Shown here: positions 46,101 through 58,546 of the stretch, piece after piece
How the letters are laid out: every line of letters begins with the position of its first letter
How positions within the stretch are numbered: the stretch's first letter is position 1
Source of the DNA: Piliocolobus tephrosceles
Lineage: Eukaryota; Chordata; Mammalia; Primates; Cercopithecidae
DNA length: 64,000 bases
Direction of reading: 5' to 3'
Assembly (NCBI RefSeq): GCF_002776525.5
Contig: NC_045436.1
Coordinates: 161,869,937 to 161,933,936, forward strand
Made by a program: the position numbers and the translations under genes
Notes under the pieces: generated by a model
Told to the model about the DNA's origin: nothing
Seen by the model: the letters and a program-made list of their open reading frames with translations, nothing else
The model's database searches: none

Positions 46101-48165
46101 TATGCCACTTTAGCCTTCCAAAACATGGTTGGTTCCTAAGTTTCACAACAGGAACTTAAGCCGTACGTGGAAAGCCTACATTTTCTTGATTATTTTTAAT
46201 TTGGTGTTGCTATCTTTGTTGTTCATGTTTTTTAAAAGACTATGCCCCTGTACCATCCTAGTGTATCTAGCACCATTGAAAAAGTTCTCCCCCTATCTCT
46301 GAATTGGTGACACTGAGGAAAAGTTAAGATAGTGTGTTTGGGCTTGGAGGATCAGCTGTATGGGCAAGAATGGAGTCTGGGAAGTGTTTCACCCACAACC
46401 AAATACGAGCATTATGCCAGAATGAGATCCCTTCAGCCCAGCCTCCACTTACTTATATGCCTTGTCAAGTATACTGAGCTGTAAGTTTGGGCTAACTCAG
46501 ATAATAATAAAAGGAAAGACCAATAAAATGATAAGGAAAGAGTTTTGATGGCGAGGACGGCCCTTTCTTTGCATTCCCTTGTGCCTGCTGCCAGTGATCT
46601 CATTGGGGCCCAGTGGTCTTAGAAAAGGATGGCAATGATTTGCAGTCTCCCCCCATCCTCCCCTTACCAACTGCTGACTCCATTACCCAGTACTTACTTC
46701 TCAGCATGTTGCTTTTGATCACGCTGCTGCATATGACCTGTGTAATGTGGCCTGCTAGGAATCCCTGCCAGGGATAACAGGGGTGCTTGAGAAAGAAAAT
46801 CTGCATAAAACTTACTTCATTCAAAATGTAAATGTCAAGGTGCATCTTTCATTCTATGCCTAACTGCTGCCTGGATGTGAACAATTCCACAGCATCTCTC
46901 CCGACCTTGGAAGGCAGGGCCACGAGGGTGCTGCGTCAGTGTGTGCCTCCTGATTGAGACACCCCTACTCACAGGTGGATGAAGTTCTTACTGTTCTGGC
47001 AATGCCAGACCCCTGCGATAGGAGTTCCTGCAGTGTTCTTTACTGTCTGCAGACTGACATTAGCAGTTAGGTAGCCAATTCAAGTTTAGGAGGCCACCTC
47101 ATTGGTAAGGGGAGTCCACTTGCCTCCAAAAGCCCCATGGTAAAACAGTTAAAAAGACTGTCTAGTTCATGTAAGGGGATGAAATACTTTGACAATCTAA
47201 AATAATCTTGGTGATAAGCATCCCAGCCATGGTAGAAGATATTTTAAACCTCTCAATATATAGAAATTATTTTGAAACTCTAAACAGAAATAGTTATTTT
47301 GAATTCACATAAAGCACAGTTTAGATATGCATAAATAATGAACAAAATACACTGATGGTATGCTCTTGTGAGTTTTCTTTTCCGGGTACTAGGTGATGCC
47401 AACCATACTCACACACACACACACACACACACACACCCCTTGCAAGTTACATACAAAAGCCATATAGAAAAAAAATTATGATTTTTGTCCTTCATCTTAA
47501 GGAACTTGCTTTTGCCTTTAAGAATGAAGTCCAGAAAGTCATGAAGAGTCAAATAAGAGTAAATGATTTAAATAACAAAATTCAGGAGAATCACAGATGA
47601 GTCAAAGGGCTTTGCATCATTAGTTGCTAAATGAATTATATGGATTATAATGCTTAAAAGGAGTGTAAATGGAGAAAATTTTTCCTAGTGTAGTTCCTTT
47701 GTTCTTTTTCCATTTAGCAATAGTTTATTGAGTGTCTAAGATGTATGATAAACTTTCCAAGGTAAAATCAAGTTTGTCTTATGGTTAACCATAAGACAGT
47801 TTAAAACTTTGGAAGCAGTAACTATCAAACAGGTACCAAGGATTTTGTACAAAGACGTACAAAAATTTCTAGTTGATTTCTGGGTGGAAGAATCAGAGAA
47901 AGCTTCATGGAGCATGGTATTTACCATGTATTTGGAGGTAGAATTTTGGATGGAATAAAGCAGGAAAATTATCCTTCAGGAGCCAAGTGAGTAAAGATTT
48001 TAGGATGTTTTTCCTGGTGACTAAGGTGCCAGAAACTAGCTTTGGTAGTGTCGTTGTATTAACTAGGCTTAATTCCTATCACATGCTATTGCAGTTTAAC
48101 AAATTCCTGTGGTTAATGGAAGCTTTTTTTAAATTTTTTTATTTATTTTTTTCTGCCGCCTGCAG
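43189..48165 (+). other. PPARGC1A: PPARGC1A intron 1 (4,977 bp)
   Basis: The intron runs from GTGAGC to CTGCAG and joins phase-0 exons. I see no Alu or L1 in it, which is striking next to the flanks. It has a moderately CpG-bearing pocket near 43790-44110, an A/T-rich block dense in TAAT motifs at about 45280-45560, and a (CA)n tract at 47411-47437. Short open frames within it (such as 43815-44036 and 44074-44259) have no support as genes. Confidence 0.85.
47411..47437. repeat. (CA)n microsatellite in intron 1
   Basis: About 13 CA units. Confidence 0.95.
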
Positions 48166-48345
48166 TGTGCTGCTCTGGTTGGTGAAGACCAGCCTCTTTG
48201 TCCAGATCTTCCTGAACTTGATCTTTCTGAACTAGATGTGAACGACTTGGATACAGACAGCTTTCTGGGTGGACTCAAGTGGTGCAGTGACCAATCAGAA
48301 ATAATATCCAATCAGTACAACAATGAGCCTTCAAACATATTTGAG
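48166..48345 (+). CDS. PPARGC1A: PPARGC1A exon 2 (60 codons, phase 0 to phase 0)
   Basis: The 180-bp exon lies between a clean acceptor (T-rich tract, then CTGCAG at 48160-48165) and donor (GAG|GTAAGG, GT at 48346-48347). It encodes residues 19-78 of PGC-1alpha, from CAALVGED to EPSNIFE, with no stop in frame. The acidic, leucine-spaced segment DLPELDLSELD (residues 32-42), followed by DLDTDSF (residues 46-51 region), is the heart of the transcriptional activation domain; published work places one minimal activation segment at about residues 30-40. This domain recruits CBP/p300 and SRC-family acetyltransferases. The exon is common to transcripts from exons 1a and 1b, so all such isoforms keep it. 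The length and phase match the human exon. Exon 3 lies beyond the window. Confidence 0.98.
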
Positions 48346-49384
48346 GTAAGGACATCCTTTGGAAAAATTAATTTTTCATTGACTTTGGTTTGGGCGAGAC
48401 TAACATGGTAACAGGCCTGAACATATAATGGGTCCTTACTTTGCTATCATCAAAAGACTTTTCATCACAGTTACATACTTTCTAATTTATGGAAAAACAG
48501 TGTTTGGAAAACAAATGGTTTATTTTTATTTTTTAAAGATTTAAGGGACTAAGAATCAACAACTGTGAGTGAGTTAAACTATGTTGAAATACTAAAGGGT
48601 TGTGAAAGGTTAGTGACAAAGAAGAACAAAAGTCTAAACCTGTTTATTCCTGTCTATTTCCCACAGAAAGAATGAGCAATAAGTGGTACCTCATATAAAT
48701 TAATAAATAAGAAGGCCTTTCTTTTTAACCAAGGGGGTAGATGTCTACCTTTATTTGCTTTACTAATTAGGTGAGCTCTTTTGATTATTATTATTAATCA
48801 TATTTTTGGTACGTATCTCTAATTTCTTTATATAATGGGAATTTCTAAACCTGACTAATCTACTGTATACTTATAAATCAGTCAAAATTCATTTACTTTT
48901 CAGTAGCAAGAATTACCTCCGTGACTCTGGACTCTTATTATAAACCTACCCTATAATAAAGAATGTTAATCTATTCCTATTAAAGTGTTACTCTGAGAAA
49001 AGAAATTCTTTCCCACAAGATCAGTACTCATTTACTTGAAAATACGTGACTTTTTATAGGAACAAACATTTAGTGAGTACTCTGGCAAGTGAATTAAATG
49101 AAGATTGACAAATCAGCTGGTTTTCTTTATCACAACTGCCAGTGCCATCATCGTCATCATTATCTAATGTTTTCTGAGCACCTAGTATGTGCTGGACTTT
49201 TCTTATTCACCCGCAAAGACATTTCTTATACTGCCATGTTATTTGGTTGAATCCGAGTCTTAAGAAAGCCAAGTCTAAAATATTAATTGAGTTTTTCTGG
49301 AACCCAGCATGCAATACATGCTGAATAAATGTTTGTTGAATCATGAGTGAATGATGAATATATTAATGTTGATAACAATAATAG

Positions 49385-49610
49385 TCATGACAATAATGGC
49401 CACCATTTTGGTATACTCATGCTTAATATATGTCATCTTACATGTCCTTGAAAACAACCTATTGTTAGGTCCTATTATTATCATTTCTGTTTGACATATG
49501 CAGACACTGAAATTCAGAGAGGTTATTTGATTTTCCCCAAATCACACAGTTGACAATAAAGACCTGGGATTTGAACCCCAAATTTATCGGACTTCAAAGT
49601 TTATATCCTT
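49385..49610 (-). mobile_element. MIR SINE
   Basis: MIR complement: 'cagacactgaaattcagaga', 'ccaaatcacacagttgacaa', 'gacctgggatttgaacccca'. An L2 tail (aaatgtttgttgaatcatga) precedes it at about 49300-49355. Confidence 0.8.
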
Positions 49611-50454
49611 GATTAAAAATAGAGAACCCATGAATTTGGGTGACAGCCATCCTTTACAAAGGCATATCAGGCTGCTTCTTTGCTCAATATATTTAAAAAT
49701 AGAACAGAATCTTTCCTTTCAGTGTGGGTTGGCATGGAGGTACAGTTAGCTAGTGAGCTGAGACGGCTGTAGGTTCTGCCGATGGTTGAGATTTTGTAAT
49801 ACCTCTGAGGATTAAGTGGGTTTTAGAAGAATGCTTAAGGTAGTAGAGTTTGGACTGGGGAGACAGAACAAGGTGGAGGAAACACTGAAGGTTGTGGTTA
49901 GTTCTACTTTCCCAGGCTTCTCAGCCGGGTCTTAGAAAGTTCATGTGAGGACTTGGCCAGTTAGAACTGGTAAATTGAACATTCCTCACTCAGTACACTT
50001 GTCAGGTTACAGGCCCATTCTAAGTCATGCTGCATTAAATAAACACTGCTTTAAAAAATGTCCATCTCCATAGACCTCTTATCTAAAAATCAGCTATTCC
50101 ATATCAGATGAATGCCATGCATTTTGTAGAGGCTAGAGAATAACTTAGAGGTAGGGGGAGATGGCATAGGAGTCAATGCCTCTCTGGTGGGCTACTTTAA
50201 AAAGAATTCCAACATTCTCCATAACCTTTATGTCCCTGTATTTTGTGTTATGGTATTTGTGAGAGGTACTTCACATTTATACCTTCAGGAGTCTTGGTTC
50301 AGCATCTAGTTAATTATCTACATGTAGGTGCTTAACATATGCCATTTCACCCTTTTTGTCTCCCTGTATCATATTCTACGCTCATAAAATTATTTTCAGC
50401 ACTCTAAAACAGAAGGTTCATGTAATTTAGTCTCTCATTAGGTCATTTTAAACC

Positions 50455-50686
50455 AATGATTCTCAACCAAAGGCAATTTTGGTCCCCACCCCACACCCCA
50501 ATTCAGGGGACATTTGACAATGTCTGGGGGCATGTTTGGTTGTTACCACTGGGGACAAGGGGATGCTACGAGCATTTACTAGAGTCAAGGGATGCTACTA
50601 AACATCCTACAGCATGTAGGACAGCTCCCACCACAAAAAATGATTCAACCTCCAATGAAAAAAGCACTGAGGTTGAAAAACCCTGC
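50455..50686 (+). mobile_element. MER20-type hAT DNA transposon remnant
   Basis: Reads 'aatgattctcaaccaaaggc', 'gacatttgacaatgtctggg', 'actaaacatcctacagcatg' and ends 'ctgaggttgaaaaaccctgc', as the MER20 consensus. Near full length. MER20 copies elsewhere are known to act as regulatory elements in some tissues. Confidence 0.8.
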
Positions 50687-51536
50687 TTTTAAATAAAGTC
50701 ACAAACTTCCCCTTTATAAATTACTAATGATTAATTGGTCAGATTTCTGAAAGAAGACATAGTAAGGTACTGGATATAAAGAATGAGAAGTCATATAACG
50801 GTATTGGGATGCCTGGGGCTCCAGGACTAATGTGTCAGGTATTCTCTTAGTGTCAGAGGGCAAAAGTGACTGTTTAGGTAAGTTCCCATAACAGTTTTTT
50901 CTGACGTCACAAAGCCCATTCTTTATCTAGGCAAAGGGTAAGGTCATATGTGGCAATGCCGTTACCAACAGCAGCAGCTTCAGGAGCATTTGCCTGGCGT
51001 GAGGACGCCTCCACTCTTTGCCCTCTAGTGTTAAACTCAGGAATCTTTTCTATAATGCGAAAGGAAAGTGTGTTTTGTGCAGAGGTGACATTCTAAAATT
51101 GGGTCTTCTCTGTGAAGAAGATTCGTATGAAACCAGATAACTCTTTCATGGCCACAGGTTTGTGTTGCTTCTACCCAAGCAGCATTTCAGGGAAGTGCCT
51201 TCCCAGGGCCAGCCACTCACAGTGGACTTTTCACCTGCACTCACCTTCTTTCAATTTGCAAAGCCCTGCCTCATCACATTTGAGAAGGCCTTGTACTTGA
51301 GCAAGTTAAACAGTCACGGGCTCTGCTGTCTCTGAGCTGACAATAACAAGCATTATCTACTTTGGATTCCCAGAATAAAATCAGGCACTGAGTAGTTAAA
51401 TGCTTTTCCCTGACTCAAGTAGCACGTCAATGACACCACTGGAAACTGGCCATCGGCTCTCTGAATTCTCATCATAGCAGAAAGTGGGATTTAGGGGTAT
51501 ATAATAGAGTGACAGAGTCTTAAAATGTTGCGAGTA

Positions 51537-51670
51537 TAGTCCCAGCTACTCGGGAGGCGGAGGCAGGAGAATGGCGTAAACCTGGGAGGCGGAGCTTGCA
51601 GTGAGCTGAGATCCGGCCACTGCACTCCAGCCTGGGCGACAGAGCAAGACTCCGTCTCAAAAAAAAAAAA
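51537..51670 (+). mobile_element. 5'-truncated AluY (cercopithecoid type)
   Basis: Only the right half is present, beginning TAGTCCCAGCTACTCGGG. Flanks AAAATGTTGCGAGTA (51522-51536) and AAAATGTTGAGAGTA (51671-51685) are a target duplication with one mismatch. The reading GGCGTAAACC and GAGATCCGGCCACTG fits the Old World monkey AluY lineage. Confidence 0.93.
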
Positions 51671-52719
51671 AAAATGTTGAGAGTAAATTATGTATCTCTT
51701 CTTTTTGTTTGTTCCATATGTTTGAATCTAAGTTTAATTTTTATTTAACATCACAAAATAATGATAAATAATGAAGCTGAATGTCACAATTTGAGAAAGA
51801 GAATTCTGGGTGGTAGCAGAGCGGGTAGCAACATGCAATGGCATATGTTGGTTGAGTAACTGGACACACAAACAATATTCTCTGCTTACGCAACCTGTGT
51901 TTGGATATGTAAATGCAGGTGACCAGGTACGATTCAGAAGCCACTTTAAAAAACAAGGCAAAAGGCTTAGAGGTAACAGCCTCCAGTGAATCTGATCCAT
52001 GTGTAAGGAAAACAGGATGCGTCCCTGGACCGGCTGGTAGCAAGATTTATGTTTCAGAATATTGCAACATAACTTCCTTCCGTCTGTTGCCTTTGTGCAT
52101 TGTTTGAAGGAGGAGAATAAAGGACTACTTTTACAGCACAGCAGTGTGTAAAGATGGATGGCATGGGGTTAGTTTAAATAGCATATTGGCCTTTCTGGGT
52201 CACTGTGGGCAACCTTGTCCCTGGTTTATTTTAATACCTGCTTTCATGCCTCTGTGATACAACTGAATGGGCATCTTTCATTCATTCGTCTTTACTTCTG
52301 AATGAAGCTACTTGGGGTTCGTTAGAACGATGGCAAGTGAGAATGCAGTCATCTCTAGGTCATTACTTGTAATACATTCTGAGGTCTGCCTTTGCTGATG
52401 GGGAGAGGAGGACTTTCACAGCTGTAGCCAGCATTCATGTTTGGTGGTTGCTGGAACTCTCAGGAAGCTTGAAACTGTGAACTTTGTAGCAGAAAAGGGT
52501 GAGTGGTGGTTTTGTATTTGTGTGTAAGTTATCCTGTTATATGCCACAAGGAAATGAATGTGGAAGTTTTCAAGACTACTTGATTATTCTAATGGGAATA
52601 TAGATACTTTACATTTCTTCATTTGGCTTCAGTTATATTCTAAATTTTGCAAAAATGGACATATATTATGTACCTATCAAAAAGTTAAAAATAACAAATA
52701 TCAGCAGTTCAACAGACCG

Positions 52720-53530
52720 TGAGCGTTTGGGGAGCAGGGAATCTGCCTGTCTTGTTCACTGACATTTTTCTAGATATTTTCTTAGAAAACGGCAGAAAGT
52801 AAGAACTCAATAAATACTTGTAGCATAATGAATGAGTCAATCTTCATGTGTTTATTGATGGAATGAACTGCGGTAGGTAATAGGAAGATTATATACAAAG
52901 CACAAAAGAAGGCCTGTGTCCTAAAGTACTTTAAATCTAGTTTGGGAGGTAAAATGAACAAATGTAAAACAATTAAGAAACCATGCAAGACTGTATACAA
53001 ATATACAAGTATATGCATGTGTTTTTATTTCTTAGCAACTGGAAAACAATATAAGACTGTATATTCATGTATACGTATAATATGTATATGCACCTGTGTA
53101 GGATTATATATATATTTGCAATTTGCAAACATTGCAAGCTCATATATGCATATATGCATGTATATATATGTGTGTGTATGTATGTGTATTTCTAGCTGAG
53201 GAGATAAACAGCAAGAATAAATTCACAAAGCCTTGTAAGAGAAGACGAGCAAAGCGTTTTCATAGAGGGGATGTGGAGGTGAGGAGCTTGGTTTACTCAA
53301 AGTAAAATACATATTAATGGGAACACAGCAGTAGTGGGAGTAAGTTTGGATGAAAGGTAGGTACAAAATTCCGGTGGGTCATGAGAACCCAGTAGGAAAT
53401 GTTTAGAGTCTGTTTAGAAAGTAGGATGTCATTGAAGATTTTTAGTAGATCAACATAATGAAGGTGGTATTTAAGAGTGATAATGCTGACAGTCGTAAGA
53501 GGTGTAGGCAAGTAGGAAATACGGAAAATC
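52720..53530 (-). mobile_element. LINE-2 fragments (an L2 tail on plus, then minus-strand body)
   Basis: At about 52720-52845 an L2 tail reads on the plus strand (aactcaataaatacttgtag). From about 52870 to 53530 the text is L2 complement (such as 'gaaggcctgtgtcctaaagt'), interrupted by an alternating TA/TG/CA stretch at about 53060-53190. Diverged. Confidence 0.5.
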
Positions 53531-54550
53531 AGACAGCAGGCCCTGCTGCATTCCAAACCCAATGTGATACAGGTACAGGGAAGGGACAAGGTGATAGCAG
53601 AGGGGGTGGCATTCAGGGAACAGATTCAAAGTACCTTGAAGGAAAATTCCATCAGCCCTGATAACTCTGAGTTAGGATAGAGAGAGAGGTGGTAAGGAAT
53701 GCTAAACTCAAAGATATTCCAGAGAGAAGCAGAACCTCATGGATATCGTTCCTGGTTAAGTTTCTGCTAACCTTTAGGAGCTGAAGTACTTTCTTAGATC
53801 GTGAGTCATTTTACAAAGGGGCTCTCTATCTTTCCACTGCCTCAGGGACAGAACATATTTAACCCAATCCGCAAATTTACGTGGTGTCTGCTTTCTTTCA
53901 CTTGTCTCCTTGGAGGAAATTCTGCAGCCTTCCATGGTAATGAATTCCTGCTTCTGACTGTGCCTGTGGTCAGACAGACTTTTCTATGAATGGCAAACCT
54001 CTTGGAATTTTAACAAAACAAATAGACAAGAAAAAAAGAATGCACGTATACACAACCTCACCTTAATTTAATCATTGGAAGAATAAATTCTTTTTTGTTA
54101 TGTGGGAGAACTGAATTAATTTACAATAATCACTTTTATAAGATTTCTGGAATTTCCAATTTGCAATCAATAAATGTTTGTCATTTAAATTAAATTTACG
54201 GCCCACAGCCAGATTTTTGCCACACTTGGTAATGACACTTACAGAGAACATAGACTTCAAGTAAGAAAATAATAGCCATTTAAGTGGAGAGATAATTGGC
54301 TGTAACATAAGAACATTGAAGAATGTTGAAACTCATGGAGACTTATGGAGTATTTTAAAAATTTATGTTGTACTTATCTTTGCATTTGTAGTCTACCACA
54401 AAATTCCAAATTCTGGGTATAAATCAGTTAGATGTTCATCTTGGAGAGTCACAAATCAGGAAGCAGCAATCTGACCCAGCCTGTGTGCTGCTTTATTTTC
54501 AGCCTCTCCTGTCGGCTTATCTTGCAGGGAGACTAAATAGTGCTGTTTGT

Positions 54551-54576
54551 TTGTGTGTGTGCGTGTGTGTGTGTGT
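54551..54576. repeat. (TG)n microsatellite
   Basis: GT-rich alternating tract with one C interruption. Confidence 0.95.
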
Positions 54577-54875
54577 TCATCTACACACCTCATTTAAGCA
54601 CTGTTGTTTGAGACTTCTCGGCTTGATAACATCTGGCTTATCTTGGGAACATCTGGTTTATCACCCTATTTCCTCCCTGCCATTATGCTGACCACTGGAA
54701 AAATATGACTCAGGAGTTCTGACCCACAGGGCTCTGTCTCCTGGCATCAACCCCTGCTAATAAATAGCAACTCACAGGATGCAGGTTACATGACCATCTT
54801 TCACTGGCACTAACTTTCCTGCTGGTGGCTTTTGTTAATGGAAGGTGTGGCTAGGAGAGATGAGATTGGCTGCTG

Positions 54876-54885
54876 TTTTTTTTTT

Positions 54886-54921
<36 letters not shown>
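54876..54921. repeat. Poly(T)/(TTTTC)n tract
   Basis: A run of T, four TTTTC units and another T run. It gives a lysine-rich false frame on the minus strand (54835-55287). Confidence 0.95.
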
Positions 54922-55703
54922 ATGGAAGTGGATTTGATTCTTAGCCATTTGCAGTTTGCAAAATGAGAATGTGTATGTTTCATTAGGCACGATAATTTTA
55001 GAAAGTGCTATTTTGTATTTTGGGATGGCAGAAACCAATGATTTCATGTCAGATACTCTAGGCACTCCAGAAAGTAAACTGGGACGTTTTATGGACTTCT
55101 TGTAGGTTTTTCCAACCTCCTGGAGACTCAACTGGTTCATCAAAGTTACTCTGCCTGGATATCTTTGGGGCCAAAATAGTGGAGACCCAAATTCACAAGG
55201 AGGAAATCTTGGAGCAGAATCAGGAAAAAATGGCTCATTGCTTCTTAGATTTACTTCAAAGATAATAGTGTAGGTGAAAGTAATCACAAGGTTCAGGGTG
55301 CTGCATTGGACAAACTATTTGTATAGTAACCGTGTGTCTGTATAACGACTTTATACACATGCTGTGTTTATTTGTCCATGTACCACTATCACTACGCCAG
55401 GTCCTGGAAGCACAGCCCAGCAGATGACTCACCTCTGGATGAAATCAACACACAAAGCAGATAAAAAACTGAACATTAAAGACCACATTGTTAAAGGGGA
55501 GAGCCAAATTGTTCCTCCACCATTCCCTATCCCAGACTTCATATCTAACAAGGTTAATTTGTCCCTATAATTATGTGCCTATTCTTTGAGTAATGAAAAA
55601 TTTTATTGTGGGTTTTATAAAATGAATTGCGTGTGATGTAAAACAATTTTGGTAAGAGCCATTTTTTTTTTCTTCTTAACCCCTCAGGTTCCTTTTAACT
55701 TTT

Positions 55704-55994
55704 TTTTTTTTTTTTGACAGAGTCTTGCCCTGTCACCCAGGCTGGAGTGCAGTGGCACAATCTCGGCTCACTGCAAGCTCCACCTCCTGGGTTCATGCCA
55801 TTCTCCTGCCTCAGCCTCCCAAGTAGCTGGGACTACAGGTGTCTGCCACCACACCCAGCTGATTTTATGTATTTTTAGTAGAGACAAGGTTTCACTGTGT
55901 TTAGCCAGGATGGTCTCGATCTCCTGACCTCATGATTCGCCCACCTTGGCCTCTCAAAGTGCTGGGATTACAGGCGTGAGCCACTGCGTCCAGC
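55704..55994 (-). mobile_element. Alu (AluS/Y-like) with 15-bp target duplication, minus strand
   Basis: Full Alu complement. Flanked by TTCCTTTTAACTTTT at 55689-55703 and 55995-56009. Confidence 0.97.
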
Positions 55995-58232
55995 TTCCTT
56001 TTAACTTTTAAGACTGTGTGCTCTGAGGTACGTTTGAAAGCAAGGCAGGATCCTATGCTTTAGTGTAGCTACAATGAGAGCATGGAAAAGGGGAGAGAGA
56101 TCTACAATGAAATACATACTCTTATTCTTGGCAATGGCCGAGTTGTTTGAAGCTAAATGACTTCTTATCCATTAAGCCATTTGTCCCAAAGTGATGATAA
56201 AACATACTTTTGTGCCTTTTCTTTTCCAAAATGATAGACTGATTTGCACAGTTTCGGATTCTAAACACTAATATTTTGTACATCTGCCCATCTCCATTAC
56301 TACTGCAAGTTATTCATTCAAGGTTTGCAGCCAGATGGATTAATGAATTACCAGATCTTGCATAAAATGACTTAGCCTGACTTAAACAACTACTTTTTTT
56401 TTTTTTCCTTTTTTTTGTGGGGATGGGGAGCAGTCTTACAATGGGTATTAATGGGCTGTAGAGAGAGTGAGCCCCCATTGAGTTTTTTTAAACTAGCTTT
56501 TTTAAAGCTTCACTGCACTTTTTCATTCTTTTCTGAACTTGTGCTCAGAAGCCGTCAGTTCAAGGAGGAGCAATCAGGCTGGTAGAGCAGAGAGGAGGAA
56601 GGAGACTCAGTAGTCAAATCCCTGGTGGCCTATGCCCTTCCCTGTGCCAAATCAGCATGATTTATCAGAGCCCTCTCTTCAGCACAGAGTTGAGAGTGAG
56701 TTCCAGGGTCCTCCCCACACAATATGCGTAGCTGGAGCTCTGAACTTTGAAGGAAAGCCTCAGAGCTATTTGCAAAGTGCTGGTGCTTAGTGAATACTAA
56801 ATTACATTTAGGAAATAGTCTACTGCTACCAGTTATACTTCATTTTTATTCTTGACACAGACACCTAAATCAGAGAACAGTAACATTTCAGAGATTATGG
56901 AAGCAGTTTGGGTATGTTCCAACACTATAATAGGATCAGAATTTTAAGGCCTTTTGTATTATTACCAATAGTCACTTAGTTTCTACTGCAGTGTACTTTG
57001 TAGGGAATTACAGCTTTTACTAAAAAGATTAAAATGCTATTATGCAAATGATTGCAGTATGTTATTATGTTTACAAATTAACATCCATGGCTCAACACAC
57101 AAATTAACTAACTATTCTATCTGTGTTATTAAGGATTTAATAAAGTAACTGTTAATAAAAATGGGTAGCTTGGAACTTTAGTAGAAAACAATTGTGATTT
57201 AACACATGGAACTTGAGCATTGTGTTTAATGTTCTAGGTGATATAATGGTAAAATAAAGTTGAAAAAAGCACATAGAAAAACCAAAACTGTGTGAACAGC
57301 AGAGCTGCTTGCCTGAGAGGCCGATGAACGTGAACTAAATAGCTTCAGGCTACAATGTACAGTGGGCAGCATAGCAATAAATCTAAGCAAAGCATGCAAA
57401 ACATCTTCTATTAATAAATAGTTCATTGAAATGATAATTACCCTCCATTACGTGTTTGATATGTTCCATACACACAGAGAATACTTACATTATTCTAAAA
57501 TGGATCTCAGAGTAAATTTTGCTGTGGCGAATGGGATTTAGCTGAAGAATATCGCTGGGTGATAAAAGAGGAGAAGGCTGGGTTCAGACTAAGATGGCTT
57601 TACAAACAGGCTGCAAATTGCTATTCCTGGCTGTTCATAAGAGATCATAAAAGCAAGGAGATAAGAGCCGCCAAGGTTCCTGAGAAATGAATGTATGTGA
57701 TTATGTTATCTCGTAGGTTGGATTTACTAGACAGACCGACAACACCTTCACTTTAGCCCAACAGGAAAAGTAGAAAGAGATACAGATTTTGGATAGCAAA
57801 CTTTGTTAGCATAGGAAATTCCAAAACACTGTAATTCAAATGTTTCAAAAGAGAGCCAGGATTCCAGTCATTGACTTCTGTGCTGGATCTCAAAAAAAAA
57901 AAAAAAGAGCTAGGGATATGACCTAATATTAAGCAAATAAATGAAAAAGAAACAAAAGAATTACAAGAACATCCTGGAGAACTAATTCTATATTTCAAAT
58001 ATTTTGGACTCATGTTTCTTAATTCTCAAATAAAGATGTTGAAGACTTCTAAGTCCACAAACAATTATCTTTTTAGGTCTCCCTATTGAGGGATACTAAC
58101 TTGAACTTCTTAGTAGGAATTTCTGGATGTACTTAAGAAATGTACAAGCAGGGAAGAGACCACAAAGTTGGTCAAGGTTTGTGCCTTCGCATACAATACA
58201 AGCAATTTATTTTGTTCCAAATAGCACCTCTG

Positions 58233-58531
58233 GGCCGGGCGCGGTGGCTCAAGCCTGTAATCCCAGCACTTTGGGAGGCCGAGACGGGCGGATCACGAGG
58301 TCAGGAGATCGAGATCATCCTGGCTAACACGGTGAAACCCCGTCTCTACTAAAAAATACAAAAAACTAGCCGGGCGAGGTGGCAGGCGCCTGTAGTCCCA
58401 GCTACTCGGGAGGCTGAGGCAGGAGAATGGCGAAAACCCGGGAGGCGGAGCTTGCAGTGAGCTGAGATCTGGCCACTGCACTCCAGCCTGGGCGACAGAG
58501 CGAGACTCGGTCTCAAAAAAAAAAAAAAAAA
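58233..58531 (+). mobile_element. AluY, cercopithecoid (AluYRa-like) type, with 15-bp target duplication
   Basis: Almost undiverged. Flanked by the perfect duplication CAAATAGCACCTCTG at 58218-58232 and 58532-58546. It reads GGCTCAAGCCTGTAATCCC, GAGACGGGCGG, AAAAACTAGCCGGGCGAGG and CTGGCCACTGC, the same diagnostic variants as the Alu at 31066. Confidence 0.96.
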
Positions 58532-58546
58532 CAAATAGCACCTCTG

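Noticed and set aside
54835..55287. 150-codon open frame on the minus strand with a lysine run
   Set aside because: The lysine run is a translated poly(T)/(TTTTC)n tract on the other strand. The rest has no recognisable domain and lies inside intron 2.
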